A stretch of 64,000 nucleotides of DNA from Cyanodermella asteris. Taxonomy: Eukaryota > Ascomycota > Lecanoromycetes > Ostropales > Stictidaceae. The notes beneath the pieces are model-generated. The model was not told where the DNA came from. It worked only from the letters and a program-made list of their open reading frames with translations, and did no database searches. The position numbers and the translations under genes were made by a program. The stretch lies in assembly GCA_900618795.1 (NCBI GenBank), contig UYJD01000002.1, forward strand, positions 2,062,908 through 2,126,907, in the 5' to 3' direction. This document shows, one piece after another, positions 33,601 to 43,908 of the stretch. Position 1 is the stretch's first letter; the number at the start of each line of letters is the position of its first letter.

Positions 33601-36287
33601 CAAATTCACCAGATAAACATGCGGCCGTTCTGCTGTACTCGGCTGCTTCACCACCTGTTGTTGCCGAAGCCACTGTTGTACGCCATGTGCTGTGAATTGT
33701 ACGCACCTTGCGCTTGGCTGGCTCCATAAGGTCCTTGGCTTGCACCGTTGTGATGCATTCTTAGGATACTTGGGTCCGCGACGTCAACTATTCCATTCCC
33801 CCCGAAGGAGGAAGGGTCAGCTTGTCTGTGCTTCTTTCCCTTTCTCTTTTGCCTAGAAGACGGCCGCTCCGAAGACCCCGGGGACGAGGACGGCTGGAGA
33901 CCATACATGCTATTGAATGGCGCCAGGGAAGGAGCCTCGAGGGGATAAGGAGGGGGAGAGAAATTTGACTCACGCTTTCCAGCATCTTGGCCCAGTCCGC
34001 CGCCAGTACCAGCACGACCACGCATCAAAAGAGCGTCATTCTCGCCTGTCTTCCCCTGCAGATGTTGACCACCGAAGTTGAGGCTTCCGCCCATGGCATT
34101 AGCAAAGCCGTGCCCCTGACCGAACATCCCGCCTCCACTGATGGGCGGGGTACCGCTTGACTTCAAGCCTGGGGGCGGTCCCTGAACACCACTGTAGAAA
34201 CCAGTCTGCATGTTAGGTTGAGCATTGAACTGCTTGCCAAGATTGGACTGCTGCGCGAGTAAAGGATTTGCGGACGACTTGACCGAGGCTGTTGCAGATG
34301 ATGCGTCGTTGGCGAATGTGAACCGTGAGGATTGGCGACCGTGTCTGGAATGAGCACTGAGGATAGGGTTTTGGTTCTGGAAAGGGTTTGATAGTGTCGA
34401 GTGATGTTGGCTTGTTACTGGTGGTCTTTGAAATTGCTGCAGAATTGCGTCGTTGTCTTGATTGTTCTTCAATAGAGAGACTCCGGCTCGTTGCTGCGTA
34501 GTGCGCGCAACATTGTCAATGCTCGAAAAGTCGTTTGTCAATGAAGACTGGCCGAATGGCGGTGTGTTGGCTGAACCACTGTCGAATGCTTGATGCTGGA
34601 AACCCCCCGATCCTCTTCGATTTCTCGACTCTGCAGCATCATCACCAACGTCCGGCTCTCCTCCGAGTTGTAGACTTCCACCAAGACGGGTGTCATCTTC
34701 GTCATGCAATGCAGCGGTCGGCGCCAAGCTTTTCACTTCTTCGGCTTTTAAGCGCATCCTCTCTTGTCGCTGACGAAGCGCCGCACGTGCTGCACCACCG
34801 TTGGGGTCAATCAGAGGAGGGTGAGTTTCCAAAGTGCGGAGGACATCTTCGTCAAGATTCTCCTTGTCAAGTGACCATTCGAACGGGTACTTAACAAATT
34901 CTTTCACTGCCCTGAGCAGACGAAGCATGGACTCTGGAGGCGGTTGATCTGTCGCGGCCGAGTGCGCAGGCTTCTTAGCTGACCGCACAGTGGCTTGTGT
35001 TGATGGCCCATCTTTGTTGGCTTCTCCCTCCTTGCCCGTGTTCGACAAGCCTGTCGCCTTCGAAGATGCCCTAGAAGCAGGACGCATCAATACAGTCTTC
35101 GCGTGCGTCGTCTTTGGACTTGGGGTGGCACGGCTAGCCGCCTGACTCGATCTCCTGCTTTGCTGCAGTTGCGGGTTCTTAGCCCAGTTTGCAGTGCTCG
35201 GCAAAGCAGGACCATCACCACTATCGCTGCGACTCATGGCTTCGGAACGATTTGTGGTCATTACTTGTGTGGATGGACCCGCGATTCCAGAGTGGGTGTG
35301 CTGAGGCGGTTGCGGTCGTACTGCTGGAGCTGGGCCTGGCGATGGACGTGCTTGACTTGAGGCTGCGTTCAGAGATGACAGCTCTTGCCTGCTGAAAGAA
35401 TCTCTGTCCTCGCCGGTCTCGTGGAGGAAGGTGCAGTTGCGATTGTTACACGTTTCGTTCCGCAGAAATGCTGAGCAGTACTTGGTCGTCCCGTGTTGCG
35501 CTTTCAGTATCCGGCCCTGGTGCGGTCTCCCATCGAGCGCCGATATACACCGGCTTGCACCCTCCTCGTCGGCAAACGTGATGAATATTGCAAGTGCCGA
35601 ACTCCCAGTCCCTGTATCTTTCAGCTTGTTCGCGCTGAGCTTGATGATGCGACCATACTGTCCGAACACCTTCTCAGATTTCAGCTGCTCCTCGAGAAGA
35701 TCGTCCTGCACACCCTCGGAAACCATTCCAGTGATGTAGACCAAGTTTCGCTGCACAACCCGGAGACCTTGTAAATGCTTCCTGTTCAACGTTTCGACCT
35801 GTCTTCGCTCTGCCTCCTTTTGTCGCGCGGCGGCTTTCTTTCTTGCCTGGTTGGCCACGTCTGCTTTGAACCTATTATCGTTAGCATAAAATTGCGTGAC
35901 CAGACAGCAATAACCAACTCTTCAGGTGAAATAATCTTCCACTCGATGTTCTTGTCGTCGTACGGCCGCCGACACGCTGGACACAAACCGTTCATGTTTT
36001 GCTTGATGTTGTTGTAGCAGAACTGACATATCTAGCAGCAACAGAGTCAGTATCGACATTCACACATAGTTGCAATTATGCGACGCTTGAACGCGACACA
36101 TATGAGGCGTCAAATTACCTGGTATCCACATGGGCAAGGTCTGAAGTTCTTGTCCGACAGATCGAACTCCTCCACGCAGAGAGGACTAATAGAAGTCAGC
36201 ATCCAATATCGCCTTCCAAATAACGACTACAAACCATGTGTCGTCCGCGTCCTCCATGAAGTTGTCCTGCTGTGTCCGGCTTGACAT
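30631..36287 (-). CDS. NOT4: CCR4-NOT complex E3 ubiquitin ligase subunit NOT4
   Basis: NOT4/CNOT4, the RING E3 of the CCR4-NOT deadenylase complex. Exons 36287-36235, 36185-36119, 36031-35919 and from 35871 leftward are in phase. The C4C4 RING spans CPLCVEEFDLSDKNF, FRPCPCGYQICQFCY and GLCPACRRPYDDKN (residues ~18-65). Then come a coiled linker, an RRM (RNLVYITGMV, ~118-210) and a CCCH finger (KYCSAFLRNETCNNRNCTFL). Exon 4 stays open to a stop at 33648. A second long frame (about 33160 to 30631) carries the blocks I know from the C-terminal half of fungal NOT4 (RTIRVIDTPKVE, RRPSIGSINLPSTP, RVKTKSQAKKDRRTRK, AIIGRKKKTKKEK). So one gene of roughly 1,550 residues is inferred, joined by splicing across 33.16-33.66 kb; the exact junction is unresolved. 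Alternatively, these are two genes. Confidence 0.82.
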
Positions 36288-36646
36288 TGTGACTAGTGGT
36301 GCAAGAAGAAGTGGTGGAGGTGTTGCGGGGATTTAGCTGGCGAGCGCGTCACAGAAGAAATCATCCGGTGCTCCGATCGTTACAGTGCAAGCTAGAGTCC
36401 CAGAACGCCACGGGAATGCGTACAAATACAGATGGTGAGGAATTTGCAGAGAAGAGCCTTGCGGTATGCTACCAGCAACCAGTAATGGCAAGCCCAACAC
36501 GCAGTTTCCAGAGGATCCAGAATAGGTTTAGCGCGATGTGGAACTGAGCTAGACCCGTTTGGGAGCTGCCAAGCGCGAAGCTCACTTGATGAACTCATGT
36601 ACTTGCAACGGCAAACCAGATGGTGAACCTCATTCCATCACTCATC
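36288..36646. other. Divergent promoter region, NOT4 and complex I subunit
   Basis: About 360 bases separate the ATGs of NOT4 (-) and the complex I 30 kDa subunit (+). It must hold both promoters; no TATA element stands out. Confidence 0.5.
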
Positions 36647-37585
36647 ATGGCCGCCGCAGGAAGAGCAAGCATTGGGTCGGCCAGGCTGGTCGCTCAGGCC
36701 GCAAGGTCTGCTGGCCGGCAATCGGTGGTGAGACCCTCAATTAAACAAATGAGTTCGACCGTGTCGAGGCAAAAGGAAGTTGCTGGCGTGGATCCAACGC
36801 CAAACATGCGCCATGCTCCAAGAGTTCGTAAGTATGAAGCATGATTTTATGCGATCGCTGGCTGATGGACTGGTGAAGCGATGAACAGCGATCTCAAAGC
36901 TCCGATTGTCAATCCCACCGACAAGTACCAGGACAAAGCGGCTGCTCTCCACACCTACGGCCAGTACCTCATGTCATGTTTGCCGAAGTACATCCAGCAA
37001 TTCTCCGTGTGGAAGGACGAACTCGCAATTCACATTCCTCCTGAGGCTGTTATCCCGGTCTTCAGCTTCCTCAAATACCACACATCCGCGGAATACACAA
37101 TGGTTGCAGACATCACCGCGGTGGACTACCCTACAAAAGAGAACAGATTCGAGGTCGTTTACAACTTGTTGAGCGTCAGACACAACTCGAGAATCAGGGT
37201 CAAGACATACGCAGACGAAGCCAGCCCGGTTCCCAGTATTTGTGGTCTGTACGATGGCGCAAACTGGTACGAGCGCGAAGTCTACGACTTGTTTGGAGTG
37301 TTTTTCGTCGGCCACCCGGACTTGAGGCGCATCATGACAGATTATGGGTTTGATGGGCATCCTTTGAGGAAAGACTTCCCCTTGACCGGGTACACGGAGA
37401 TCAGATACGACGAAGAGAAGAAGCGAATTGTGGTTGAACCACTCGAGATGACCCAGGCATTCCGGAACTTCTCGAGCGGATCGGCGGCATGGGAACAGGT
37501 TGGTCCCGGCCAGGACAGGACTCCGGATCAATTCAAGTTGCCAGAAGCAAAGCCGGAGGAAAAGAAGGAGGAGCCCAAGAAGTGA
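36647..37585 (+). CDS. NADH:ubiquinone oxidoreductase 30 kDa subunit (NDUFS3/NuoC)
   Basis: Core peripheral-arm subunit of mitochondrial complex I. Exon 1 ends at 36827 (RHAPRV), a 51-nt intron follows (donor GTAAGT), and exon 2 runs from 36879 ([18 protein letters not shown]). From the ATG at 36647 the protein has 295 residues; an in-frame ATG at 36620 would add nine. I prefer 36647 because ATCATGGCC fits fungal start context and begins a typical presequence ([19 protein letters not shown]). The 30 kDa signature region is intact: [54 protein letters not shown] and [10 protein letters not shown] Lys/Glu tail ends the protein. Single-copy nuclear gene type. Confidence 0.95.
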
Positions 37586-38306
37586 ACTTGAGTCGGGCAG
37601 CTGGCTGTACATAGACACCAATCCATTTCTAATGTTCACGTCCGCTGTTGATTCTGCTTGTGGTGTCATCGAGCCGGTAAGAAACACTGTCTGAGACCTG
37701 ATTTCGTTAACCGCAAGATTGAGCACACTAGTCCAGATCGTCGAAAGTGGCCGATTTAATGGCTACCAAGGTAGGTACACAACACCAGCGCTCCAGATCA
37801 ACCGCTCCAGATCGAAAATATCCTAGAGTCGTTGCCGACGATCAGATCAGATCTTCCTCGATTCCTCATTCCTGCGATCCCACCAGAGGCGGGGAGATGC
37901 CTAGATACTCGACAAAAAGAGGTGAGTCAAGCATTCAGGAAACACTTTGTCAAATATGTCGAAGACCCCGCTGTAACAGCATCAAGAATGGTACATTGCT
38001 GGCGAAAAACAAAACTATCAGTCGCGACTAGCTTTTGGTGCGTCGTGGTCTGTCCCGCCTGAGATTATTTTCAGAGTCCATTGCGTCGCTAGAGCAGACT
38101 CGAACGAGTCAAATGTTTTGTTCCCTCCTTGAAACTCCTGATAATGCTGCTGCTTCAAACCCAATTCGTGACCATGCATTTCATCAAAATCCAAGAAGTA
38201 TCTTCCGCAACGCCTATGCCAAATGGGGTTTCCTTCCGTGAAATAATCGTATAATCCGTGAGTGGCGTCTCATCCCAATCCAGTCCCAAAAGGCAGGTCA
38301 TGACCG
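37586..38306. other. Convergent intergenic region
   Basis: 3' flanks of the complex I subunit and the TLS1-like gene. No gene or repeat supported. Confidence 0.5.
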
Positions 38307-39462
38307 TTATCTTTTTCCAAGTTTCTTCTCCTTCTCGCGCTCCGCTTCGAGGGCATGCATCCGCGCCCTCTGACTTCGACTCCCCCCAAGCTTCGGACCG
38401 CCCGCAATCTCGCCGACGGCCGCATTCTTCGGCTTCGGCTGGCTTAAACTGGCAGCCTCCCTCCTCTCCTCCGCTGCCTCGAGAAACCGACGCCGAAACT
38501 CGGCCTCAGCCCGCTCGTCCGCATCTTCATCCGCACCGGGCGCAAAAGAACCACGGCCGTCACCCGTGCTCGCACCAACCGCATTTCCCATCTCGGAATT
38601 GTCGAACGCGTTCAGACCGTGTTCTTGGAGCAACGACTCGACCAGCGCATCTCGCTTCAAGTCCTCCGACGTCCGCCGCGGTCGACGGGAACGCCACGGT
38701 TTGCCGTCTGGACCAAGCCGGACGCGTGCGGTGGCCTTGTTTTGCTGTTTGCTGGTTTCCCGGGTGCGCATTGCGACGTCGACTTCCTGCAGGGCGCTCA
38801 TGGTTGCTGCAGGGCGTTGAGAGGCGGCGTTTCCGGGAGCGGGGGATGACGAAGTGGCTGCCCTACTCGGTCCTGCACCGGATATGTCACCTTTCGTAGC
38901 GTCTGGAACGTCTCCTCTGTGCGAAGACGCTGCTAGTTTGCGTTTTGCGAGTTCAGCGTCTATATATGCCATCCTATGGAGTTAGCCAATGTCGAATCAA
39001 ACACCGTGGGAACGGTCTCTGCATTGCAAGAAACGTAGGAGCAAGGGGCCGGACTCACATGTGTTGATCCACCTGTGCTTTGTAGCCGGACTGAGCGGCA
39101 AATCGATTGCTCATTTCATTCTTGGTCGTGCTCGCCGTGACGATATCTCGAGATTGTGGTGCTTCGGTTTTTGATGCATCTTCGTCGAACGTGGGGCGGG
39201 TGGCGCTGAATTCGATGCCGCCGCGCCTTCGTTGCTGCTGTTTTCGAGCGCGAATCACGTAGTTGAGTCCGAGTTCCTCGTGGTCCGATTCTTCGGGAAC
39301 CGATGGCTCGTGTCTAGTCTGCTCGTCGGGTTGCTGCTCAATGTGTGTGATGGGTTCCTCGTCGAGTTTCGAATCTGCTCGTGTCCTGTTTGTCTTCCTT
39401 CGCTTGCTGGCACGAAAGACGAGGTCATCGACCTGGCTGGGGCTCTCCATCGGGGCTTCCAT
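38307..39462 (-). CDS. TLS1/C9orf78 family spliceosome-associated protein
   Basis: Member of the hepatocellular carcinoma-associated antigen 59 family (human C9orf78, fission yeast Tls1), nuclear proteins bound to Brr2 that affect splicing and telomere silencing. Exons 39462-39059 and 38973-38307 with an 85-nt intron; 356 residues. Start at MEAPMESPSQVDDLVFRAS, where FRASKRRK is the usual N-terminal motif. The family core crosses the splice: NRFAAQSGYKAQVDQHMMAY then IDAELAKRKL. The rest is low complexity and charged, ending in EREKEKKLGKR. No catalytic domain is expected. Confidence 0.87.
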
Positions 39463-40098
39463 GTCCGTGTTGGTGATGGAGGAATCGATTTCACGTCAGA
39501 AGAGAGGGCACGAGCAGGTTGCAAGGATGACAAGGGGTCTAGAGTGCTCTTTATCTATCAAGATCGAGTCCCCAAGCCGAAACGCCAACGGGCAGGCGTT
39601 CCGGGCCGAGGGAGTGACCCCCTCTTTACCGCCGGTAGCCCTCAGTGTTTTGGTGAAGGCGCCACTTAAGACCAGCAGAGGGTTACACGTGCGTGTACCG
39701 CAGTCGTCCGAGATAGGAAATTTCGAAGCGGTCAGCGGCCTTCATCAGCGCTTGCGACAGAGTTTCAGACCGGAGATTGCCCCTCTATTGCACTATCGAC
39801 ACGTCGCGATTGCTCATGTCATTTTTGGATCCACTGTATTCTCGGGACAAAGCGATGAAAAAGCCAAAACTTAATGCACTACCGTGCTCCACTCCACATG
39901 CGCCGAGATCACGAAGTGAGGCGATACTTTTCTTTTTTTTTTTTTGGTCAAAACTTGCATTCAGCACTTCGTTTATTGATTTGTAGCATTACAAGCAAAT
40001 AATTATACAGTCATCAGCGACTCGCGACTCTCCATAAGCTTGACGGGTTCCGCCCACATTCCAATCATGACTTGTCTCTCAAAACTCGTTTGCACCAC
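39463..40098. other. Intergenic region with T11 tract
   Basis: Promoter side of the TLS1-like gene and 3' side of the WLM gene. A T11 homopolymer lies near 39933. No gene seen. Confidence 0.45.
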
Positions 40099-41499
40099 TC
40101 AACCGCGTCGCTGACCACAAACCCCGCAGACGCCATAATCCGCAGGGTTCAAATAGGAGCTACACGACGGGGCTCCACACCTCCAAGCACCGGGTGATTT
40201 CGAAGCATCAAGAACGTTTGAGCAGACTGCGCATATCAGTGCAGCCGAGTCATTTGATACGGAGCAGGTTGTGCAGATCCTTTCTGCTCTTGAAGCCTTG
40301 TCAGACATAGTCGCACCCGATACTTTGGTCGGGTGGAAATAAGAATCACCGCCTTGGTCGGCTTGACGTGACATTTGCATGTCACGCTTAGGGCTCCGAA
40401 GGGTTGGCCGGGGCGCTTTTGATACTGCTGGAGTTGATTCACGAGGCTCTGAGGCTCTCTTGGGTGCAGTGTGGGTGTCGATATCTGCTTTGATCTCTGA
40501 ATCCGGTTCGGGCAGGCCGATATCGTCAAGGTTGCTTAGCTCGTCCATCTCTTGCTTGACTTGAACATCGTCGCTGTCTTCGTCACCACACACACGGATC
40601 AATCCTTGACCTTTGCTGTCTTTGAGTTGGGATCCATCCAGATCTTTTGCGTCTTCTATGCCAGCATCAGCGTCTTCATATTCATCATTGTCATCATCGT
40701 CAACGTCCTCATTTTCGTCATCCTCCGCAGGCTCAGCCTTGATGCCGTCCGTTTTGGCTTTGTCAAACCTCGCTAGTACAGCAGCGGCTCTGAGCTCTCT
40801 AGCCCGCTTGCTACCGGCAACCCGACTCTTCGTAGTTGGCCCCTTGAAGCCTTGCAGGGCATTGCGCTCCAGAGCATCCTCACCCAAAGCTTGCCCATTG
40901 ACTCCAAACTTCTTAGCAATTCTACGCTCCTTCTGCTCCTTCCAATTGAGCTTTGGGGCTCTGACACGCTTCCTGCGGCGGCTTCGGTAAGCACCACCGC
41001 AAAGATGCTCAGGCATGTCACTTTCGACCTCCCTGCCGCCTCCAACCGTGATGCCCGTCTCGACTGCGCGACCAGGTCCCCAAATACCTTCTCCAGTATA
41101 TCCCCTCTGCCACAGAGCCTTCATTTCCTCGGCATACTCGTTTCGGACCTTCCAAAAGTCTCGACTGTGGTTCATGTGGACGTTGTGCGCGAGCTCGTGC
41201 ATCATGACCATGACAACACTGCGGAACGATCGCCATGCTCCTGAGTGGAGCTTCAGAACTAGTTGAATACATTCGCCGTTGTTGAAGTTGCGTCCGATGA
41301 ACTCGCGATTGGGTGGAAATTCCTCCAGCGTCGTGACAGATAGGTGGTTGTTCTTGAGGATTGGGTGACATATCGCAGCCACCCGATTGAGGAACTCTTC
41401 CGCCAGAGAAGCGTCATTGCCTGGAAGCGACTTGATAAAGACGATGCGCTCAGTCGGGTGCTGGTGACGCTGATTCAAACGTAGAACATTCAATGGCAT
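40099..41499 (-). CDS. WLM-domain metalloprotease (Wss1/SPRTN-like)
   Basis: WLM (Wss1p-like metalloprotease) protein of 466 residues, nuclear. Yeast Wss1 digests DNA-protein crosslinks and binds SUMO chains. Start at MPLNVLRLNQRHQHPTERI, matching the family N-terminus; the frame is open 21 codons further upstream. The WLM core includes IVFIKSLPG, CIQLVLKL and the zinc site MMHELAHNVHMNHSRDFW (HExxHxxxxxH with all ligands). A basic region follows (RSRRRKRVRAPKLNWKEQ), then an acidic stretch (DDENEDVDDDDNDEYED) and short hydrophobic-acidic motifs that could bind SUMO. The C-terminus has two Cys4-type fingers (ICTTC-x10-CAVC and RCGAPSC then CGVCGQ), the first RanBP2-like. Intronless. Confidence 0.92.
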   Translation of the reverse strand: MPLNVLRLNQRHQHPTERIVFIKSLPGNDASLAEEFLNRVAAICHPILKNNHLSVTTLEEFPPNREFIGRNFNNGECIQLVLKLHSGAWRSFRSVVMVMMHELAHNVHMNHSRDFWKVRNEYAEEMKALWQRGYTGEGIWGPGRAVETGITVGGGREVESDMPEHLCGGAYRSRRRKRVRAPKLNWKEQKERRIAKKFGVNGQALGEDALERNALQGFKGPTTKSRVAGSKRARELRAAAVLARFDKAKTDGIKAEPAEDDENEDVDDDDNDEYEDADAGIEDAKDLDGSQLKDSKGQGLIRVCGDEDSDDVQVKQEMDELSNLDDIGLPEPDSEIKADIDTHTAPKRASEPRESTPAVSKAPRPTLRSPKRDMQMSRQADQGGDSYFHPTKVSGATMSDKASRAERICTTCSVSNDSAALICAVCSNVLDASKSPGAWRCGAPSCSSYLNPADYGVCGVCGQRRG

Positions 41500-42413
41500 G
41501 GCGTGTTCGGATTTGATATCCAACGGCAAGTCCCGATGCCAGAGAGGTGTATGAATGAACAAGCCAGAGCCATAACCTCATCAGAAGTCTGCAATTCCTC
41601 GTCAACGAGAAGTGACGAAAGTGGCATCAAAACGAAAGGCTAGAAGATGTAACCGAACCAGGTGTGGGTGGCGTCAGAGCGCCAGAGTCGTTTCGCAGAG
41701 ATTCAGGCAGCACGCCGCGCCAAGCATCATATCCGCCATCAACTGGGTGAACCGTTGGGTCGCCCACTGAGCAGCCCACTAAACGCCCAGCTACGCTTAG
41801 TCCCAGGCGGTCACAAATATTTAACTACCTTCACATACTCGTGAAAACATCTACTAGCTGCACGGTGTCAGCATTCCAGGCTCAAAACAGAGGCATTGAC
41901 ACGAACGTACCGGCTCGGAATCGCAAGACCGAGCGCACGCAATGATCGACGTGTGCTGACACACTCGTCCAGTGGAGCAGCGCGGTTCTCCGGCATCACA
42001 AGCGCCACCAAGATCGTCGAATGCATGATGCATTTATCAGATCGTCGCCGCCATTTCTCTTTTTCGACACCATAGCAAGTTTCAGCCCTGCATAAGTGTG
42101 TGTACGATGAGCGGCGTCTGAGAAACGTTCTCCATTTCCAACGCCTTGTTCCCTATGCTCCCTTCGGGTTGCGCAGTCTCCAGCCCGAAGCTAACAGAAC
42201 TTAAGAGCGGATCTGAGACCTTGTCATAATTTGTGTGGGTCTACTTCTGAGTCAGAGGATTCCATGTTGCATGTGCTTGATAAGTAGAAGGATGTATATA
42301 AAGGTTTCTCAATTTTTCACGTTCTATTGAAATTTACTTTGGTATCCGAGAGCTTTGTGGCCAAAACCGCTCTGACCACGCAATTGTTGCTACGTTAAGC
42401 AGTACACTGTCTC
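41500..42413. other. Divergent intergenic region, WLM and MFS genes
   Basis: Carries promoters of the leftward WLM gene and the rightward MFS transporter. Apart from the TATA element noted separately, nothing recognised. Confidence 0.5.
42295..42303 (+). promoter_or_regulatory. TATA box of the MFS transporter gene
   Basis: TATATAAAG about 110 bp upstream of the transporter ATG, followed by a pyrimidine-rich stretch. Position and sequence suit a core promoter; not proven. Confidence 0.55.
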
Positions 42414-43830
42414 ATGATAATGACATCAACCGTCGAAAAGCATGGAGCGGGTGGCGGCGAGGACAGATTCAGTGGTGATACAGAACGCCACGGCTCGGCG
42501 GTTCAGACGGTGAACGACAAGGCGTCACAGCCTCCCGACGGCGGTTTTCAGGCTTGGTTGGTAGCAGCAGGTGGGTTTGGGAATATGTGTTGTACATTCG
42601 GGTTCCTCAATTCGTTCGGGTACGTACTTTTGGCGCTCCAGACAGAACCAGAACTGATATTTGGCCAGTGTATTCCAGACTTACTACCAGAATGGGCCGC
42701 TATCCGATCATACGTCGAGCGACATCTCCTGGATCGGATCCGTCGAAGTCTTCTTCCTGTTATTTTGCGGCTTGTTCTCTGGTCCGTTGTCCGATCGCTT
42801 CGGTATTCGCTCTATCAATATACCCTTTTCGATCGTCCTTGTTTTCGCCATGATGATGACGAGCTTGGCACACGAATACTACCAATTTCTCCTCGCCCAC
42901 GGCATTCTGGTGGGGATCGCAACAGGCATGCTTTGGACCCCGACTTTCGCGGTCGTTGGCCAATACTTCACCACGAAGCGCGCTTGGGCAATGGGCGTTG
43001 TGTCTAGCGGAGCATCAATTGGAGGCATCGTCTACCCTATCGCCCTCGACTCAATGATCCGCAACCCCAAGCTCGGTTTCCCATGGGCTGTCCGGATCAT
43101 TGCTTTCATCATGCTGGCCATTCTGACCTTCACCTGCGTCGTTATGAAGGAATGGACACCGCGGCGGACGAAACAGCTGCTCATTCCAAGCGCGTTCCGA
43201 TCCTTGCCGTACGTCTTCACCGCTTTTGGCTTCTTCTTCGCCACACTAGGTTTCTGGACTCCAATTTACTATATTCCCGAATATGCTCGTATACACGGCG
43301 TCACTGATCGACTGGTGTTCTACGAGGTCGCAATTCTGAACGCGCCGAGCTTCTTTGGTCGTCTCATTCCAAGCTTTCTGGCAGACAGAATAGGGAAGTT
43401 CAACATCAATATCCTCATGACTGCTGGCAATGCAATACTACTCTTCTGCTGGACAGCCGCCACGGGACCGGCGGGAATCACAGTGTTCACGGCATTCTTC
43501 GGCTTCTTCCAGGGTGCTCTTGCGGCTCTCATTACACCTTGTATTGCTGAAGGCAAGTCAGCTTATCCTGCGACTGGACTTTTTGCTGTGGTCAGTGACT
43601 AACCCTCATTAGTTGTACAAAACCCATCCGATCTCGGAACCTACGTCGGCATGGCGTTCGCGGTCTGCAGCTTCGCAGCTCTAACGAGCCAACCAATAAA
43701 CGGTGCCATAATCGACCATCTCGGCTTCCTGAGCTCAAGCATGTTCAGCGCGGTCATGGTGCTCTTCGGCGGCGCCCTCTATCTTACGGCAAAACTTCTA
43801 CTCAACCCAAAGTTATTCAGCAAGATGTGA
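42414..43830 (+). CDS. MFS transporter, monocarboxylate-permease (MCT) type
   Basis: A 435-residue, 12-helix major facilitator. Exons 42414-42619, 42669-43552 and 43613-43830. Intron 1 is GT-AG (49 nt); intron 2 (43553-43612) starts with GCAAGT, so it is a GC-AG intron, and only this donor keeps the frame. The N-terminal cytosolic segment ends in PPDGGFQAWLVAAGGF, the hallmark of fungal MCT-like permeases, followed by NSFGVFQTYYQNGPLSD. The MFS loop signature GPLSDRFGIRSI lies between helices 2 and 3, and the second half begins after a central loop (KEWTPRRTKQL). The 3' exon supplies QNPSDLGTYVGMAFAVCSF and the last helices. Substrate unknown: such permeases carry monocarboxylates, nicotinate or other organic acids. 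Confidence 0.92.
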
Positions 43831-43908
43831 ATTGATGAAAATTCTAGCTGTTGCATCTGGATAAAAATCATAACAATAAAATCCCGAAGCACTCCTCGTC
43901 GTAGCGCG

